Under the pieces are notes generated by a model that saw only the letters and a program-made list of their open reading frames with translations, was not told the origin of the DNA and ran no database searches. The position numbers were made by a program, and so were the translations under genes. Shown piece by piece: positions 15,345-22,037 of a stretch of DNA of 22,118 nucleotides. Numbering within the stretch: the first letter of the stretch is position 1; each line of letters starts with the position of its first letter. This DNA comes from Candidatus Hermodarchaeota archaeon (GTDB taxonomy: Archaea > Asgardarchaeota > Hermodarchaeia > Hermodarchaeales > Hermodarchaeaceae), in assembly GCA_016839995.1 (NCBI GenBank), contig JAEOTD010000057.1, forward strand, positions 1-22,118. The letters run 5' to 3'.

Positions 15345-16208
15345 ATGGACCGAAGTCTTCTGGGAGTTATTGCTGGAACTTTGACAGCAATTCTATTAAC
15401 ACTATTTACAGGAATTAATCTTCTCACCGTTGATATCCGATTATGGTTTATTCCACTGGGATTTATCCTAGCTTGTCTAATTATCGGAGTTGTAGGACAA
15501 TTACGCGTTCTACATCTTGTACTGATTTCCTTCATTGTTTACTTAGGACTCATGGTCTTCCTTGCGCTGAGTGCCACGCTTTTTGTTGGGCTCGGATTCG
15601 ATCCACTTCAGTTGGATGCAATTGTTGAAGCTTGGAATGCCTTTCAAACAATGGTGAATACCTCTGTTCCATTTCTATCTACTCTTTCTTCTTTTGCAAC
15701 AATGCTCCGTGACATGGCTGGTGGAACCTCCATCTTAGCCATATTTCTAGAATTCTTTGTTGCTTTCCTTCTCATTGGCATCATTGGTTTCGTCATCACT
15801 GGTGTAAGCGGACATTTCACTCGGGAACCGGGATTACATGTTGTATCTGCTCCCGAACCAAGCATCGAAGTGCCACCGCCTGCTGTGCCGACCACTACGC
15901 CTCCTCTAGGAGCTGATTCTGCCCCTGCAATGGCAACGGCTCCACCTGCGCCGGTACAGACACCTCCAGCCATGGAAGCACCGCCACCGATGCCAGCACC
16001 CCCCGCAGTCGAAGAAGCACCACCTCCTCCTCCCCCAAAGGGCGGTTCACCCAGTGCACAAGCAATCTCATCCATGAAAGGGAAGGTGTCCAAGCATCTG
16101 AAAGGAACAGGGCAAAAGGTTCCATCAGGTCAGACCCGCTGTCCCCATTGCAATGCCACAATTATTCGGGGTTCACAGTTCTGTAATGCTTGTGAAAAAC
16201 CAATCTGA
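15345..16208 (+). CDS. Four-helix membrane protein with proline-rich linker and C-terminal zinc ribbon
   Basis: The 287-residue protein has three parts. Residues about 5-155 contain four membrane helices, with a hydrophilic loop of about 45 residues between the third and fourth. Residues about 165-240 are low-complexity and Pro/Ala-rich with several polyproline runs (up to six Pro). The C-terminus is a short basic stretch (SSMKGKVSKHLKGTG) and a zinc ribbon with Cys266, Cys269, Cys280 and Cys283 (CPHC, ten residues, CNAC). The topology suggests a cytoplasmic zinc ribbon tethered by a flexible linker, able to bind a protein or nucleic acid near the membrane. I do not know a named family. ATG at 15345 is used; in-frame TTG 15333 and GTG 15336 are possible and fit a leaderless transcript from the TATA box at 15302-15309. 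Confidence 0.8.
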   Translation: MDRSLLGVIAGTLTAILLTLFTGINLLTVDIRLWFIPLGFILACLIIGVVGQLRVLHLVLISFIVYLGLMVFLALSATLFVGLGFDPLQLDAIVEAWNAFQTMVNTSVPFLSTLSSFATMLRDMAGGTSILAIFLEFFVAFLLIGIIGFVITGVSGHFTREPGLHVVSAPEPSIEVPPPAVPTTTPPLGADSAPAMATAPPAPVQTPPAMEAPPPMPAPPAVEEAPPPPPPKGGSPSAQAISSMKGKVSKHLKGTGQKVPSGQTRCPHCNATIIRGSQFCNACEKPI

Positions 16209-16495
16209 GGTTCTAACGGCTTGGTTTTTGTAAATCAGAGTTGTGAAATCGGGTTTTGTCGAAGGAATTGAGGAAATTAATAACATTTTTATAGTGGAAA
16301 GAAGTGTCGAACGGTACTCGGAACCTTAAAAAAGTTTCGTCACTTTGCGCGGGGTTACTCCTCGATTTAACACGCCGTCTCTCACTCTCCCCATCCCCAT
16401 GGATTCTTTCATGAGTACTGGAGAGTTACCGTCTGGTTCGATCCCCTATCGTAGTTCCTCCCCACAGGATGTTAATCCGAAAAATAGGAGAGACT
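16209..16495 (+). promoter_or_regulatory. Long upstream region and leader of the first TFB gene
   Basis: TTTTATAG around 16288-16295 is the best TATA candidate and would give a leader of about 180 bases. The leader contains ACTCTCC (16384-16390), which can pair with GGAGAGT at 16420-16426, or alternatively through CTCTCC with the GGAGAG ribosome binding site at 16487-16492. A 39-codon frame starts at ATG 16399 and overlaps the TFB start, ending at 16518. Whether any of this regulates TFB is untested. Confidence 0.35.
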
Positions 16496-17506
16496 ATGTT
16501 ACCGCGCTTCATCAATAGCATTGGTAGAAAACAAATGGCAAATCCTGTTCATAATGATTCATTTGCTCGCTCCCAGCGTCAACGGGAGCCCACTGACGCC
16601 ATAGTAGCTCAGTGCACAGACTGTGGCACTTCAGATGTAATTCGTGACCCTATTCGTGGTGAAGTTATCTGTACAAGTTGTGGTCTTGTTCTCGATTCAC
16701 ATATGGTTGATCAAGGCCCTGAATGGCGGGCATTTACCAGTGAAGAACGTGATAAACGTGCCCGAACTGGTGCGCCCATTGATTACACGCGCCATGATAA
16801 GGGGTTAAGCACTACGATTGATTGGCGAGATCGTGACGCTAATGGTCGGAAACTTGCACCTGGTTTGCGAGCCCAAATTTATCGGCTTCGTAAATGGCAA
16901 ATCCGAACACGCGTTCATTCTAGCATTGATCGTAATCTGGCTCGCGCTATGAGTGAGCTAGACCGAATCACGAGCCAACTTAGTGTTCCTCGCCCCGTGA
17001 AAGAGGCTTCAGCGATTCTGTATCGTCGAACCGTTGAACGTCATCTCATTCGTGGACGGAGCATCGAAGCAATGATTGCAGCATGTGTGTATGCTGGGTG
17101 TCGGTTACGTCAGGTTCCCCGAACTCTGGATGAAATTGCTCATCATAGTCGAATTAACCGTAAGGAGCTTGGTCGCTGTTATCGGCTGCTACTCCGGAAA
17201 TTGGATATGCGCGTACCCATATCCAAGCCAACTGACTTTGTTCCACGCTTTGCACAAGCCTTGGAGCTTTCAAGTCGAGTACAACGTCGAGCTATTGACA
17301 TCCTCGACAAAGCCAAAGCTCAAGGAATTACGGCTGGGAAAGATCCCACTGGGCTAGCTGCTGCCACATTGTACATTGCGTCCATACAGGAAGGCGAACG
17401 GCGCACCCAACGCGAAATCGCTGCTGTAGCCCGAGTCACTGAGGTCACAGTCCGAAACCGCTATAAGGAAATGGTTCGGGTTCTTAACCTACAGGTTGAA
17501 ATCTGA
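16496..17506 (+). CDS. tfb: Transcription initiation factor B, paralogue 1
   Basis: TFB, the archaeal TFIIB homologue, bridges TBP at the TATA box and RNA polymerase. The 336-residue protein has a zinc ribbon (Cys40, Cys43, Cys59, Cys62: CTDC and CTSC), the B-reader region GPEWRAFTSEERDKRARTG, a linker, and two cyclin-like repeats ending in a helix-turn-helix (RTQREIAAVARVTEVTVRNRYKEM) that contacts the BRE. An ATG at 16469 is in frame, but ATG at 16496 has GGAGAG five bases upstream of the GGAG core and is preferred. An N-terminal extension of about 38 residues precedes the zinc ribbon, longer than in the neighbour. A closely related paralogue follows on the same strand after 287 bases, each with its own promoter region. 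Confidence 0.95.
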   Translation: MLPRFINSIGRKQMANPVHNDSFARSQRQREPTDAIVAQCTDCGTSDVIRDPIRGEVICTSCGLVLDSHMVDQGPEWRAFTSEERDKRARTGAPIDYTRHDKGLSTTIDWRDRDANGRKLAPGLRAQIYRLRKWQIRTRVHSSIDRNLARAMSELDRITSQLSVPRPVKEASAILYRRTVERHLIRGRSIEAMIAACVYAGCRLRQVPRTLDEIAHHSRINRKELGRCYRLLLRKLDMRVPISKPTDFVPRFAQALELSSRVQRRAIDILDKAKAQGITAGKDPTGLAAATLYIASIQEGERRTQREIAAVARVTEVTVRNRYKEMVRVLNLQVEI

Positions 17507-17793
17507 CCGGGAGGATAGGGTTACACAGCCTCTCTCCTCTTCCAGGTGGGGTTTAGAGGTTAGTATAACAAAATAGCGAACATTTAAATATTTGTTCAAC
17601 TAGATAATAAATAGGAAAGTTTATAAGGTTATCGATGAGTAACGCGGCGAAAAGCTCCTGATCCCGCTAGACACCCAACCATTACAGGTTCCCTATTGAA
17701 CCTCTTTATCATCTTGAAACACTTTGATATTGTATGCAAAACACCATATACATCCTAAACTTCCCTGACCATATATTAGGAGAAGAATGAAAG
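17507..17793 (+). promoter_or_regulatory. Upstream region of the second TFB gene, with TATA box and palindrome
   Basis: A pyrimidine-rich tract just after the first TFB stop (about 17541-17552) may terminate its transcript. GAACA and TGTTC (17578-17582, 17593-17597) flank an A/T-rich core in an imperfect 20-base palindrome. Some 23 bases further, GAAAGTTTATAAG (17615-17627) matches a BRE plus TATA box. Transcription from it would give a leader of about 140 bases. GGAG at 17779-17782 precedes the TFB ATG by 11 bases. Confidence 0.5.
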
Positions 17794-18753
17794 ATGGAAG
17801 AAAATTCCTCAATCCATGAAAAACATCGGCAAATCCAAGACTCGCAGGAACACCGTCCTTGCCCTGACTGCGGTGAAACCAAAGCGGTTCGAGATGAGAG
17901 CCGAGGGGAAATCGCGTGCGCGAATTGTGGCCTAGTCATAGATGCAAATGCCATTGATTCTGGCCCTGAATGGCGAGCCTTCACAAGTGAGGAAAGGGAT
18001 AAACGCGCACGAACCGGTAGTCCCATTAATTATGCACTTCAAGATCACGATTTAAGTACCATGATTGACTGGCGGAACCGCGATGCCGCTGGTCGTCAGA
18101 TTACGTCCAATCGACGTGCTGAAATTTATCGACTCCGTAAATGGCAGCGACGCTCACGAGTTCACTCAAGCATTGAACGTAACCTTGCTAGTGCAATGAG
18201 TGAACTGGACCGACTCAGTAGCCAACTCGGTGTATCTCGCGTCGTGAAAGAAACTGCTTCCGTAATGTATCGACGTGCGTTAGAACGTCGACTCATTCGT
18301 GGTCGAAGCATCGATGCGATGATTGCTGCGGCAATGTATGCGGCCTGTCGGCTTCGTGAAGCGCCCTGTACCCTTGACGAAATCGCCTATCACAGTCGTA
18401 TCAATCGGAAAGAACTCGGTCGCTGTTATCGCCTCCTGTTACGTCGACTCGACGTGAGGATGCCTGTGTCACAACCAACCAACTTCATTCCACGATTTGC
18501 TCAAAGCCTGGGTCTCAGTAGTCGTGTTCAACGTCGTGCGATTCAAATCCTCGAAGATGCCCGACAGAAAGGCATCACTGCTGGAAAAGATCCCACTGGG
18601 CTTGCGGCATCCGCGCTCTACATCTCTGCGATAATGGAAGGTGAACGGCGTACACAACGTGAAATCGCTGAAGTGGCTCACGTCACCGAAGTTACCGTAC
18701 GGAATCGTTACAAAGAACTTGTCCGCGAACTCCAACTCGCTGTGGAGTTTTAG
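17794..18753 (+). CDS. tfb: Transcription initiation factor B, paralogue 2
   Basis: This 319-residue protein has the full TFB layout: zinc ribbon (Cys23, Cys26, Cys42, Cys45), B-reader GPEWRAFTSEERDKRARTG identical to the neighbour, two cyclin repeats, and the C-terminal helix-turn-helix RTQREIAEVAHVTEVTVRNRYKEL. Aligned by eye it matches paralogue 1 at roughly two thirds of positions; the B-reader, IYRLRKWQ, RINRKELGRCYRLLLR and ITAGKDPTGLAA stretches are the same. Differences concentrate in the N-terminus, the zinc ribbon surface and the linker. This points to tandem duplication with retained core function and possibly changed promoter preference. A short ATG frame at 17786-17818 sits better placed behind the GGAG and overlaps this start, so the start could be subject to interference. 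A hairpin with T-run follows. Confidence 0.95.
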   Translation: MEENSSIHEKHRQIQDSQEHRPCPDCGETKAVRDESRGEIACANCGLVIDANAIDSGPEWRAFTSEERDKRARTGSPINYALQDHDLSTMIDWRNRDAAGRQITSNRRAEIYRLRKWQRRSRVHSSIERNLASAMSELDRLSSQLGVSRVVKETASVMYRRALERRLIRGRSIDAMIAAAMYAACRLREAPCTLDEIAYHSRINRKELGRCYRLLLRRLDVRMPVSQPTNFIPRFAQSLGLSSRVQRRAIQILEDARQKGITAGKDPTGLAASALYISAIMEGERRTQREIAEVAHVTEVTVRNRYKELVRELQLAVEF

Positions 18754-18793
18754 TCACACTCAAAACGAGTTAGACTAAAATAACCGCACGGTG

Positions 18794-18821
18794 AAAGAGT
18801 AAGCGGAGGCACTCTTTTTTT
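18794..18821 (+). terminator. Terminator-like hairpin carrying the next gene's ribosome binding site in its loop
   Basis: AAAGAGT (18794-18800) and ACTCTTT (18811-18817) form a perfect 7-bp stem with a ten-base loop, followed by more T to give a run of seven T ending at 18821. The loop holds GGAGG (18805-18809), the ribosome binding site of the gene whose TTG start is at 18820. The element lies 41 bases after the second TFB stop. It could terminate the TFB transcript, control translation of the next gene, or both. Confidence 0.55.
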
Positions 18822-19341
18822 GTCAAACCCAGTTAACTTTGAAGAACTCACACGCGAAGAATTACTCAAAATTATCGATATGTATGCTAAAAACTGGCTA
18901 GCCATTGATGGAACTTGGTTTCTTGCTGCTGAACAGCGATTTGACATCGACACAGCCATCGCCCTCGACACTGAATCCTGGCGGAAATTCTCACCAATTG
19001 AAGCCAAACGAATTATGAAAGAAATCGGAATACCACCCAACTCTGGCCTTGAAGGACTGAAAAAAGCCCTTCAGTATCGTGTGTATGCCCGATTGAATCG
19101 ACAATCCTTTGAAGACGTAGATGACACACGCTTCATCTTTCGGATGGAGAAGTGTCGCGTCCAAGATGCACGGAAACGGAAAGGCTTACCTGATTTTCCC
19201 TGCAAGTCCGTCGGTTTAGTTGAATATACTGAATTTGCGAAAACCATCGATTCACGCCTCAAGACCCGGTGCCTTGGCTGTCCACCAGATCCACACCCTG
19301 AAGAATGGTGGTGTGCTTGGGAATTTATCTTAGATGAATGA
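18820..19341 (+). CDS. DUF6125-like / L-2-amino-thiazoline-4-carboxylate hydrolase-like protein
   Basis: The 173-residue soluble protein begins with LTREELLKIIDMYAKNWLAIDGTWFLAAEQRF and continues with RRF-type FSPIEAKRIMKEIGI, which I recall from an archaeal/bacterial family annotated as DUF6125 and distantly linked to L-2-amino-thiazoline-4-carboxylic acid hydrolase. This assignment is from memory and not checked. The C-terminal part has MEKCRVQDARKRKGLPDFPCKSVG and a Cys-rich end (RCLGCPPDPHPEEWWCAWEF) with five cysteines in all, suggesting a metal or cofactor site; similar C..C and C residues are typical of the family. The start is TTG at 18820, because GGAGG lies ten bases upstream and the family motif begins only a few residues in. 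It follows TFB paralogue 2 by 66 bases on the same strand. Confidence 0.72.
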   Translation: MSNPVNFEELTREELLKIIDMYAKNWLAIDGTWFLAAEQRFDIDTAIALDTESWRKFSPIEAKRIMKEIGIPPNSGLEGLKKALQYRVYARLNRQSFEDVDDTRFIFRMEKCRVQDARKRKGLPDFPCKSVGLVEYTEFAKTIDSRLKTRCLGCPPDPHPEEWWCAWEFILDE

Positions 19342-19432
19342 TCACATTCTCATTACCAGCTACTTGAGAACACCAAGAAATCACTTGAGGATAAGGGCGT
19401 TTGTGGGTTTCCATTCTTTCCTCATTGTCGGG

Positions 19433-19816
19433 CTAATCGATTCCCAGTCGTTTAGTCAATTTGACGAGAACGAAGATGACAAAGGCGACGATGATGAAAG
19501 TGATTAGTTCTTGAATGAACAATGTCGGGGTGAAAGCGGCGATTGGTGGGGCTTCCCATCCAACACTGACGAAGACCAAGGACAGAATTGGAGTTATGAA
19601 ACTATTGACTAGTTGCTGTACAAGCCTGCCTAGGTAGAGTGCCATAATGAAGGCTACAGCAAGTCCCATCACTTTGTATTTATCCAAGAACTCTTTGAAT
19701 TCCTGCCAGAGACTCTTCTTCTCAGGAGGCGGGGGTGGAGGGGGAACAAGGGCTTCTCGAATTTGCTTTAATTCTTCTAAGATTTTTTCATCATTTGACA
19801 AATCCATCACTCCCAT
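19433..19816 (-). CDS. mscL: MscL-type mechanosensitive channel with N-terminal extension
   Basis: MscL channels open under membrane tension to release solutes during osmotic downshock. Residues 38-75 resemble the family's amphipathic S1 helix and first membrane helix (FKEFLDKYKVMGLAVAFIMALYLGRLVQQLVNSFITPILSL), and residues about 95-123 match the second helix (LITFIIVAFVIFVLVKLTKRL). The length of 127 residues is near normal, but the periplasmic loop is short and the protein lacks the C-terminal helix of E. coli MscL. Instead, about 37 residues precede S1: a short amphipathic helix (DEKILEELKQIREAL) and seven prolines (residues 25-31). An in-frame ATG three codons in is possible. The gene is alone on its strand. 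Confidence 0.75.
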   Translation of the reverse strand: MGVMDLSNDEKILEELKQIREALVPPPPPPPEKKSLWQEFKEFLDKYKVMGLAVAFIMALYLGRLVQQLVNSFITPILSLVFVSVGWEAPPIAAFTPTLFIQELITFIIVAFVIFVLVKLTKRLGID

Positions 19817-19967
19817 GTGAATGGTGGTTCTCCATCAATGGTTTTCACTAAAAAGATATGGGTTTTATTACAACTCCTGAACTCTAAGAACGGGCTTCTT
19901 GAGTGGAGTAAAGATTATACGGTTAAAGGCTTCTCTACTCACCGCGACTATTTGATGAGTGATTGAA

Positions 19968-20645
19968 ATGAAACTCACTACTCCTGTGATTATTGTGAAT
20001 CTGAAAACGTATAAGGAAAGTATGGGCGACAAAGCAGTGAAATTAGCAGCTATGGCTGATGAGGTAAGTAATGAGACTGGAGTCTGTATCGCGCTAGCTC
20101 CACAGTTTACTGATCTTCATCGTGTGGCGACTTCATCTGAGGTTCCCGTGTTCGCCCAGCATATAGATTCAGTTACGCCGGGTCGGGGAACGGGATCAAT
20201 TCTTGCTGAAGCAGCCATTGAGGCGGGGGCAATTGGAACCCTCCTGAATCATAGTGAGTACCAATTGAAGCTCGCGGATTTGGAGGCCTCGTTGGTTCGG
20301 GCAAAAGAGGTCGGATTGAAGGTTTGTGTATGTAGTAACAATCAGGCTGTGAGTGGGGCTGCTGCCGCTTTGGGACCCACTTTCATTGCTGTTGAACCAC
20401 CCGAATTAATTGGGACGGGAATCCCCGTGAGTAAAACTCAGCCTGAGGTGGTTACAGCTACGGTTGAAACTATTCAACGAATTAATCCTAACGTTATTCC
20501 CATATGTGGAGCTGGAATTTCGACAGGTGAAGATGTTGCCGCAGCCCTACAACTGGGAACTCAAGGGGTTTTGCTTGCTAGTGGTGTGACCAAGGCTAAG
20601 GATCCCAAGAAAGTGCTCCTGGATATGGCCACTCATGCGAAATAG
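19968..20645 (+). CDS. tpiA: Triosephosphate isomerase, archaeal type
   Basis: This enzyme interconverts dihydroxyacetone phosphate and glyceraldehyde 3-phosphate in glycolysis and gluconeogenesis. The 225-residue length is that of the short archaeal class, about 25 residues less than bacterial and eukaryotic forms. Catalytic residues are visible: Asn11 and Lys13 (VNLKTY), His95 (LLNHSEY) and Glu143 (AVEPPELIGTG). The phosphate-binding stretches ICGAGIS and GVLLASGV lie in the C-terminal part. An in-frame GTG at 19959 exists, but ATG at 19968 is preferred because GTGAT at 19959-19963 is complementary to the 16S 3' end with a four-base spacer, the same arrangement as hutI. The gene ends ten bases before a convergent small gene. 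Confidence 0.96.
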   Translation: MKLTTPVIIVNLKTYKESMGDKAVKLAAMADEVSNETGVCIALAPQFTDLHRVATSSEVPVFAQHIDSVTPGRGTGSILAEAAIEAGAIGTLLNHSEYQLKLADLEASLVRAKEVGLKVCVCSNNQAVSGAAAALGPTFIAVEPPELIGTGIPVSKTQPEVVTATVETIQRINPNVIPICGAGISTGEDVAAALQLGTQGVLLASGVTKAKDPKKVLLDMATHAK

Positions 20646-20655
20646 AATCAATACC

Positions 20656-20946
20656 CTATTCCTTGGTCCTAGTTGTTCGTTGTCGCTCATCAATTTCTGC
20701 AAATAATTCCAGTTTTCGCTGGCGATGGTTCTTCAGAGCTAGTTTGATGTCCTGTACAAGTGAAGTCATTTCAGTGTCACTCATTTTGATGGTTTGAGCG
20801 TTTCCGTCACCATCAGCGACACGAACAAAGAATCCCCCCTCTTTTACAAAGCGATCCTTTTTCGTTTCGGGTGGGAATCCGTCAATGGTGAGAATTGATG
20901 AGATTTTTTGTTCAAAAAAGTGAACAATTTCGGTTACTTTCGTCAT
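20656..20946 (-). CDS. Hypothetical small soluble protein, 96 aa
   Basis: I do not recognise this family. The protein has no membrane segment or signal peptide. It begins with an amphipathic helix (VTEIVHFFEQKISSIL), passes through a likely beta hairpin (GGFFVRVADGDGNAQTIKMSD) and ends in a long charged helix (MTSLVQDIKLALKNHRQRKLELFAEIDERQR), so an alpha/beta fold is likely. The gene is well supported: GGTGA lies six bases before the ATG and a TATA box about 35 bases upstream. It converges on tpiA with a ten-base gap. Confidence 0.7.
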   Translation of the reverse strand: MTKVTEIVHFFEQKISSILTIDGFPPETKKDRFVKEGGFFVRVADGDGNAQTIKMSDTEMTSLVQDIKLALKNHRQRKLELFAEIDERQRTTRTKE

Positions 20947-20980
20947 GATGAGTCACCGAAAGTTATTGTGATAATTGGAG

Positions 20981-20988
20981 TTATAAAG
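20981..20988 (-). promoter_or_regulatory. TATA box for the 96-residue protein
   Basis: On the minus strand CTTTATAA lies about 35 bases before the ATG at 20946, with the GGTGA ribosome binding site in between. It is one of the cleanest promoters in the window. Confidence 0.55.
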
Positions 20989-21124
20989 CACGCTGTTTTG
21001 TGACCTCTGCGTTTTCCTGTTGGTTCTCACCATTGCTGAATGCGCTACGGCAGGCTTTTATGGCTTCCATCGGCTCTCAATTATGCTACCAGGAGTCCTG
21101 TGTAGGATTGTGGAGTGAAAGAAT

Positions 21125-21655
21125 ATGCGTTGGTTTCGACGAAAAAGAAAGGAAGAATCCGAACAAGCTCCGGAACAACCTATCACTGAGGCTTCTACAC
21201 CTGAAACGTCATCTTCTGTTCCACCTCAAGAACCAATTCTTCCTGAGAGTTCATTGGTCTCCCTAACAAATCCAATTGAAGCCTATATTCAACGGCTTGA
21301 TGATATACTCGCTGATCCAGAGATTAGTGCAAAGACAAAAGCGCTGAAAGATACACGCCTTCAATTGATAGTCGGTGGCGAACCCGTTCTTATGAAAAAA
21401 GAGGGCGTTCAGCCAATGCATCTTGTATTAGAAAGAAGCATCCAAACTGATGTGTTCATTCGAATGTCTGAAGAAGCCGCTTCAGTACTAGCCATGACCA
21501 CATCACTCAATGACTTCAAGAAGGCTTACAAGAAAATGGTCGGAGCCAAAGGTGAAGCCTCTTTTGTCTCCATCAAACTCCATACACCCTTGGAAGACCT
21601 CCGATTGAAAGGTTATTTCAGCATTGAACTCCTGCGGATTCTAATAGACGCTTAA
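21125..21655 (+). CDS. Hypothetical protein with possible SCP2-like C-terminal domain
   Basis: The 176-residue protein starts with a basic stretch (MRWFRRKRKEE) and a low-complexity Pro/Ser/Thr/Glu-rich linker to about residue 45. From about residue 50 a folded domain follows: YIQRLDDILADPEI, LQLIVGGEPVLMKKEG, LVLERSIQTDVFIRMSEEAASVLAMTTSLNDFKKAYKKM, VSIKLHTPLEDLRLKGYFSIELLRIL. The order of a beta strand, S..DF...Y, and a terminal L..L...GY motif resembles SCP2 sterol-carrier-like domains, which bind lipids or act as helper domains; this is a weak fold-level impression. GGAGTGA lies upstream of the ATG with a nine-base spacer after GGAG. Its stop overlaps the stop of the broken Nudix-like gene on the other strand. 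Confidence 0.65.
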   Translation: MRWFRRKRKEESEQAPEQPITEASTPETSSSVPPQEPILPESSLVSLTNPIEAYIQRLDDILADPEISAKTKALKDTRLQLIVGGEPVLMKKEGVQPMHLVLERSIQTDVFIRMSEEAASVLAMTTSLNDFKKAYKKMVGAKGEASFVSIKLHTPLEDLRLKGYFSIELLRILIDA

Positions 21656-22037
21656 ATCGTTTGACTCAACCAGTGGGACACTGCTTTTGTCAACGCTGTA
21701 GTGTGTTCACTTTCTTGTAATAATAGAAGAGATTCATATTGACCGTTGGGCACCTCGATATCAGGGGCTTCACGAACTCGAAGGATTCGAACTAATCCTG
21801 TAACGCTCTTTTAGGTTCTGAGATAAATCGGACAGTCGTTAGATAGAGGGTTTGCTGGGGGTGTTCAAGAAGATTCCACAGAGTGAGCAACTGGGTGAGG
21901 TTCGCCTTTGCCCCCTCTGCATTCGCTACGATATTGCCGGGAAGCTCTAATTGGCCTTTAGCATTCTCACAGACCAGCAATTTCTTCTCTGCCACAAATA
22001 ATCCAATCCCAACGGCGAGAAGGTTGGAAGGGGTCAT
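21652..22037 (-). pseudogene. Nudix-like gene interrupted by a single-base frameshift
   Basis: From ATG at 22037 the frame reads LLAVGIGLFVAEKKLLVCEN, then QLELPGN, and continues to TVRFISEPKRALQD before a stop at 21792. Shifting by one base at the run of four A (plus-strand T 21809-21812) opens a second frame, KSVTGLVRILRVREAPDIEV and onward, to a TAA at 21652-21654. Adding one A gives a continuous 128-residue protein, a normal size for a single Nudix domain. The first half has the Nudix strand order and LPG, but the catalytic box (GxxxxxExxxxxxxREUxEExGU) is not recognisable, so it may be a non-catalytic homologue. A sequencing or assembly error in the homopolymer is as likely as true inactivation. 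Confidence 0.6.

Noticed and set aside
16435..16444. GGTTCGATCC, an exact match to a tRNA T-loop
   Set aside because: The flanking bases do not form a T stem and no acceptor, D or anticodon arms can be built around it.
19433..19816. Possibility that this is merely a generic two-helix membrane protein
   Set aside because: The spacing and sequence of both helices match MscL well enough to prefer that call, though it is not certain.
21783..21792. GTTCGAATCC on the minus strand, resembling a tRNA T-loop
   Set aside because: No T stem forms and it falls in the second half of the Nudix-like reading frame.
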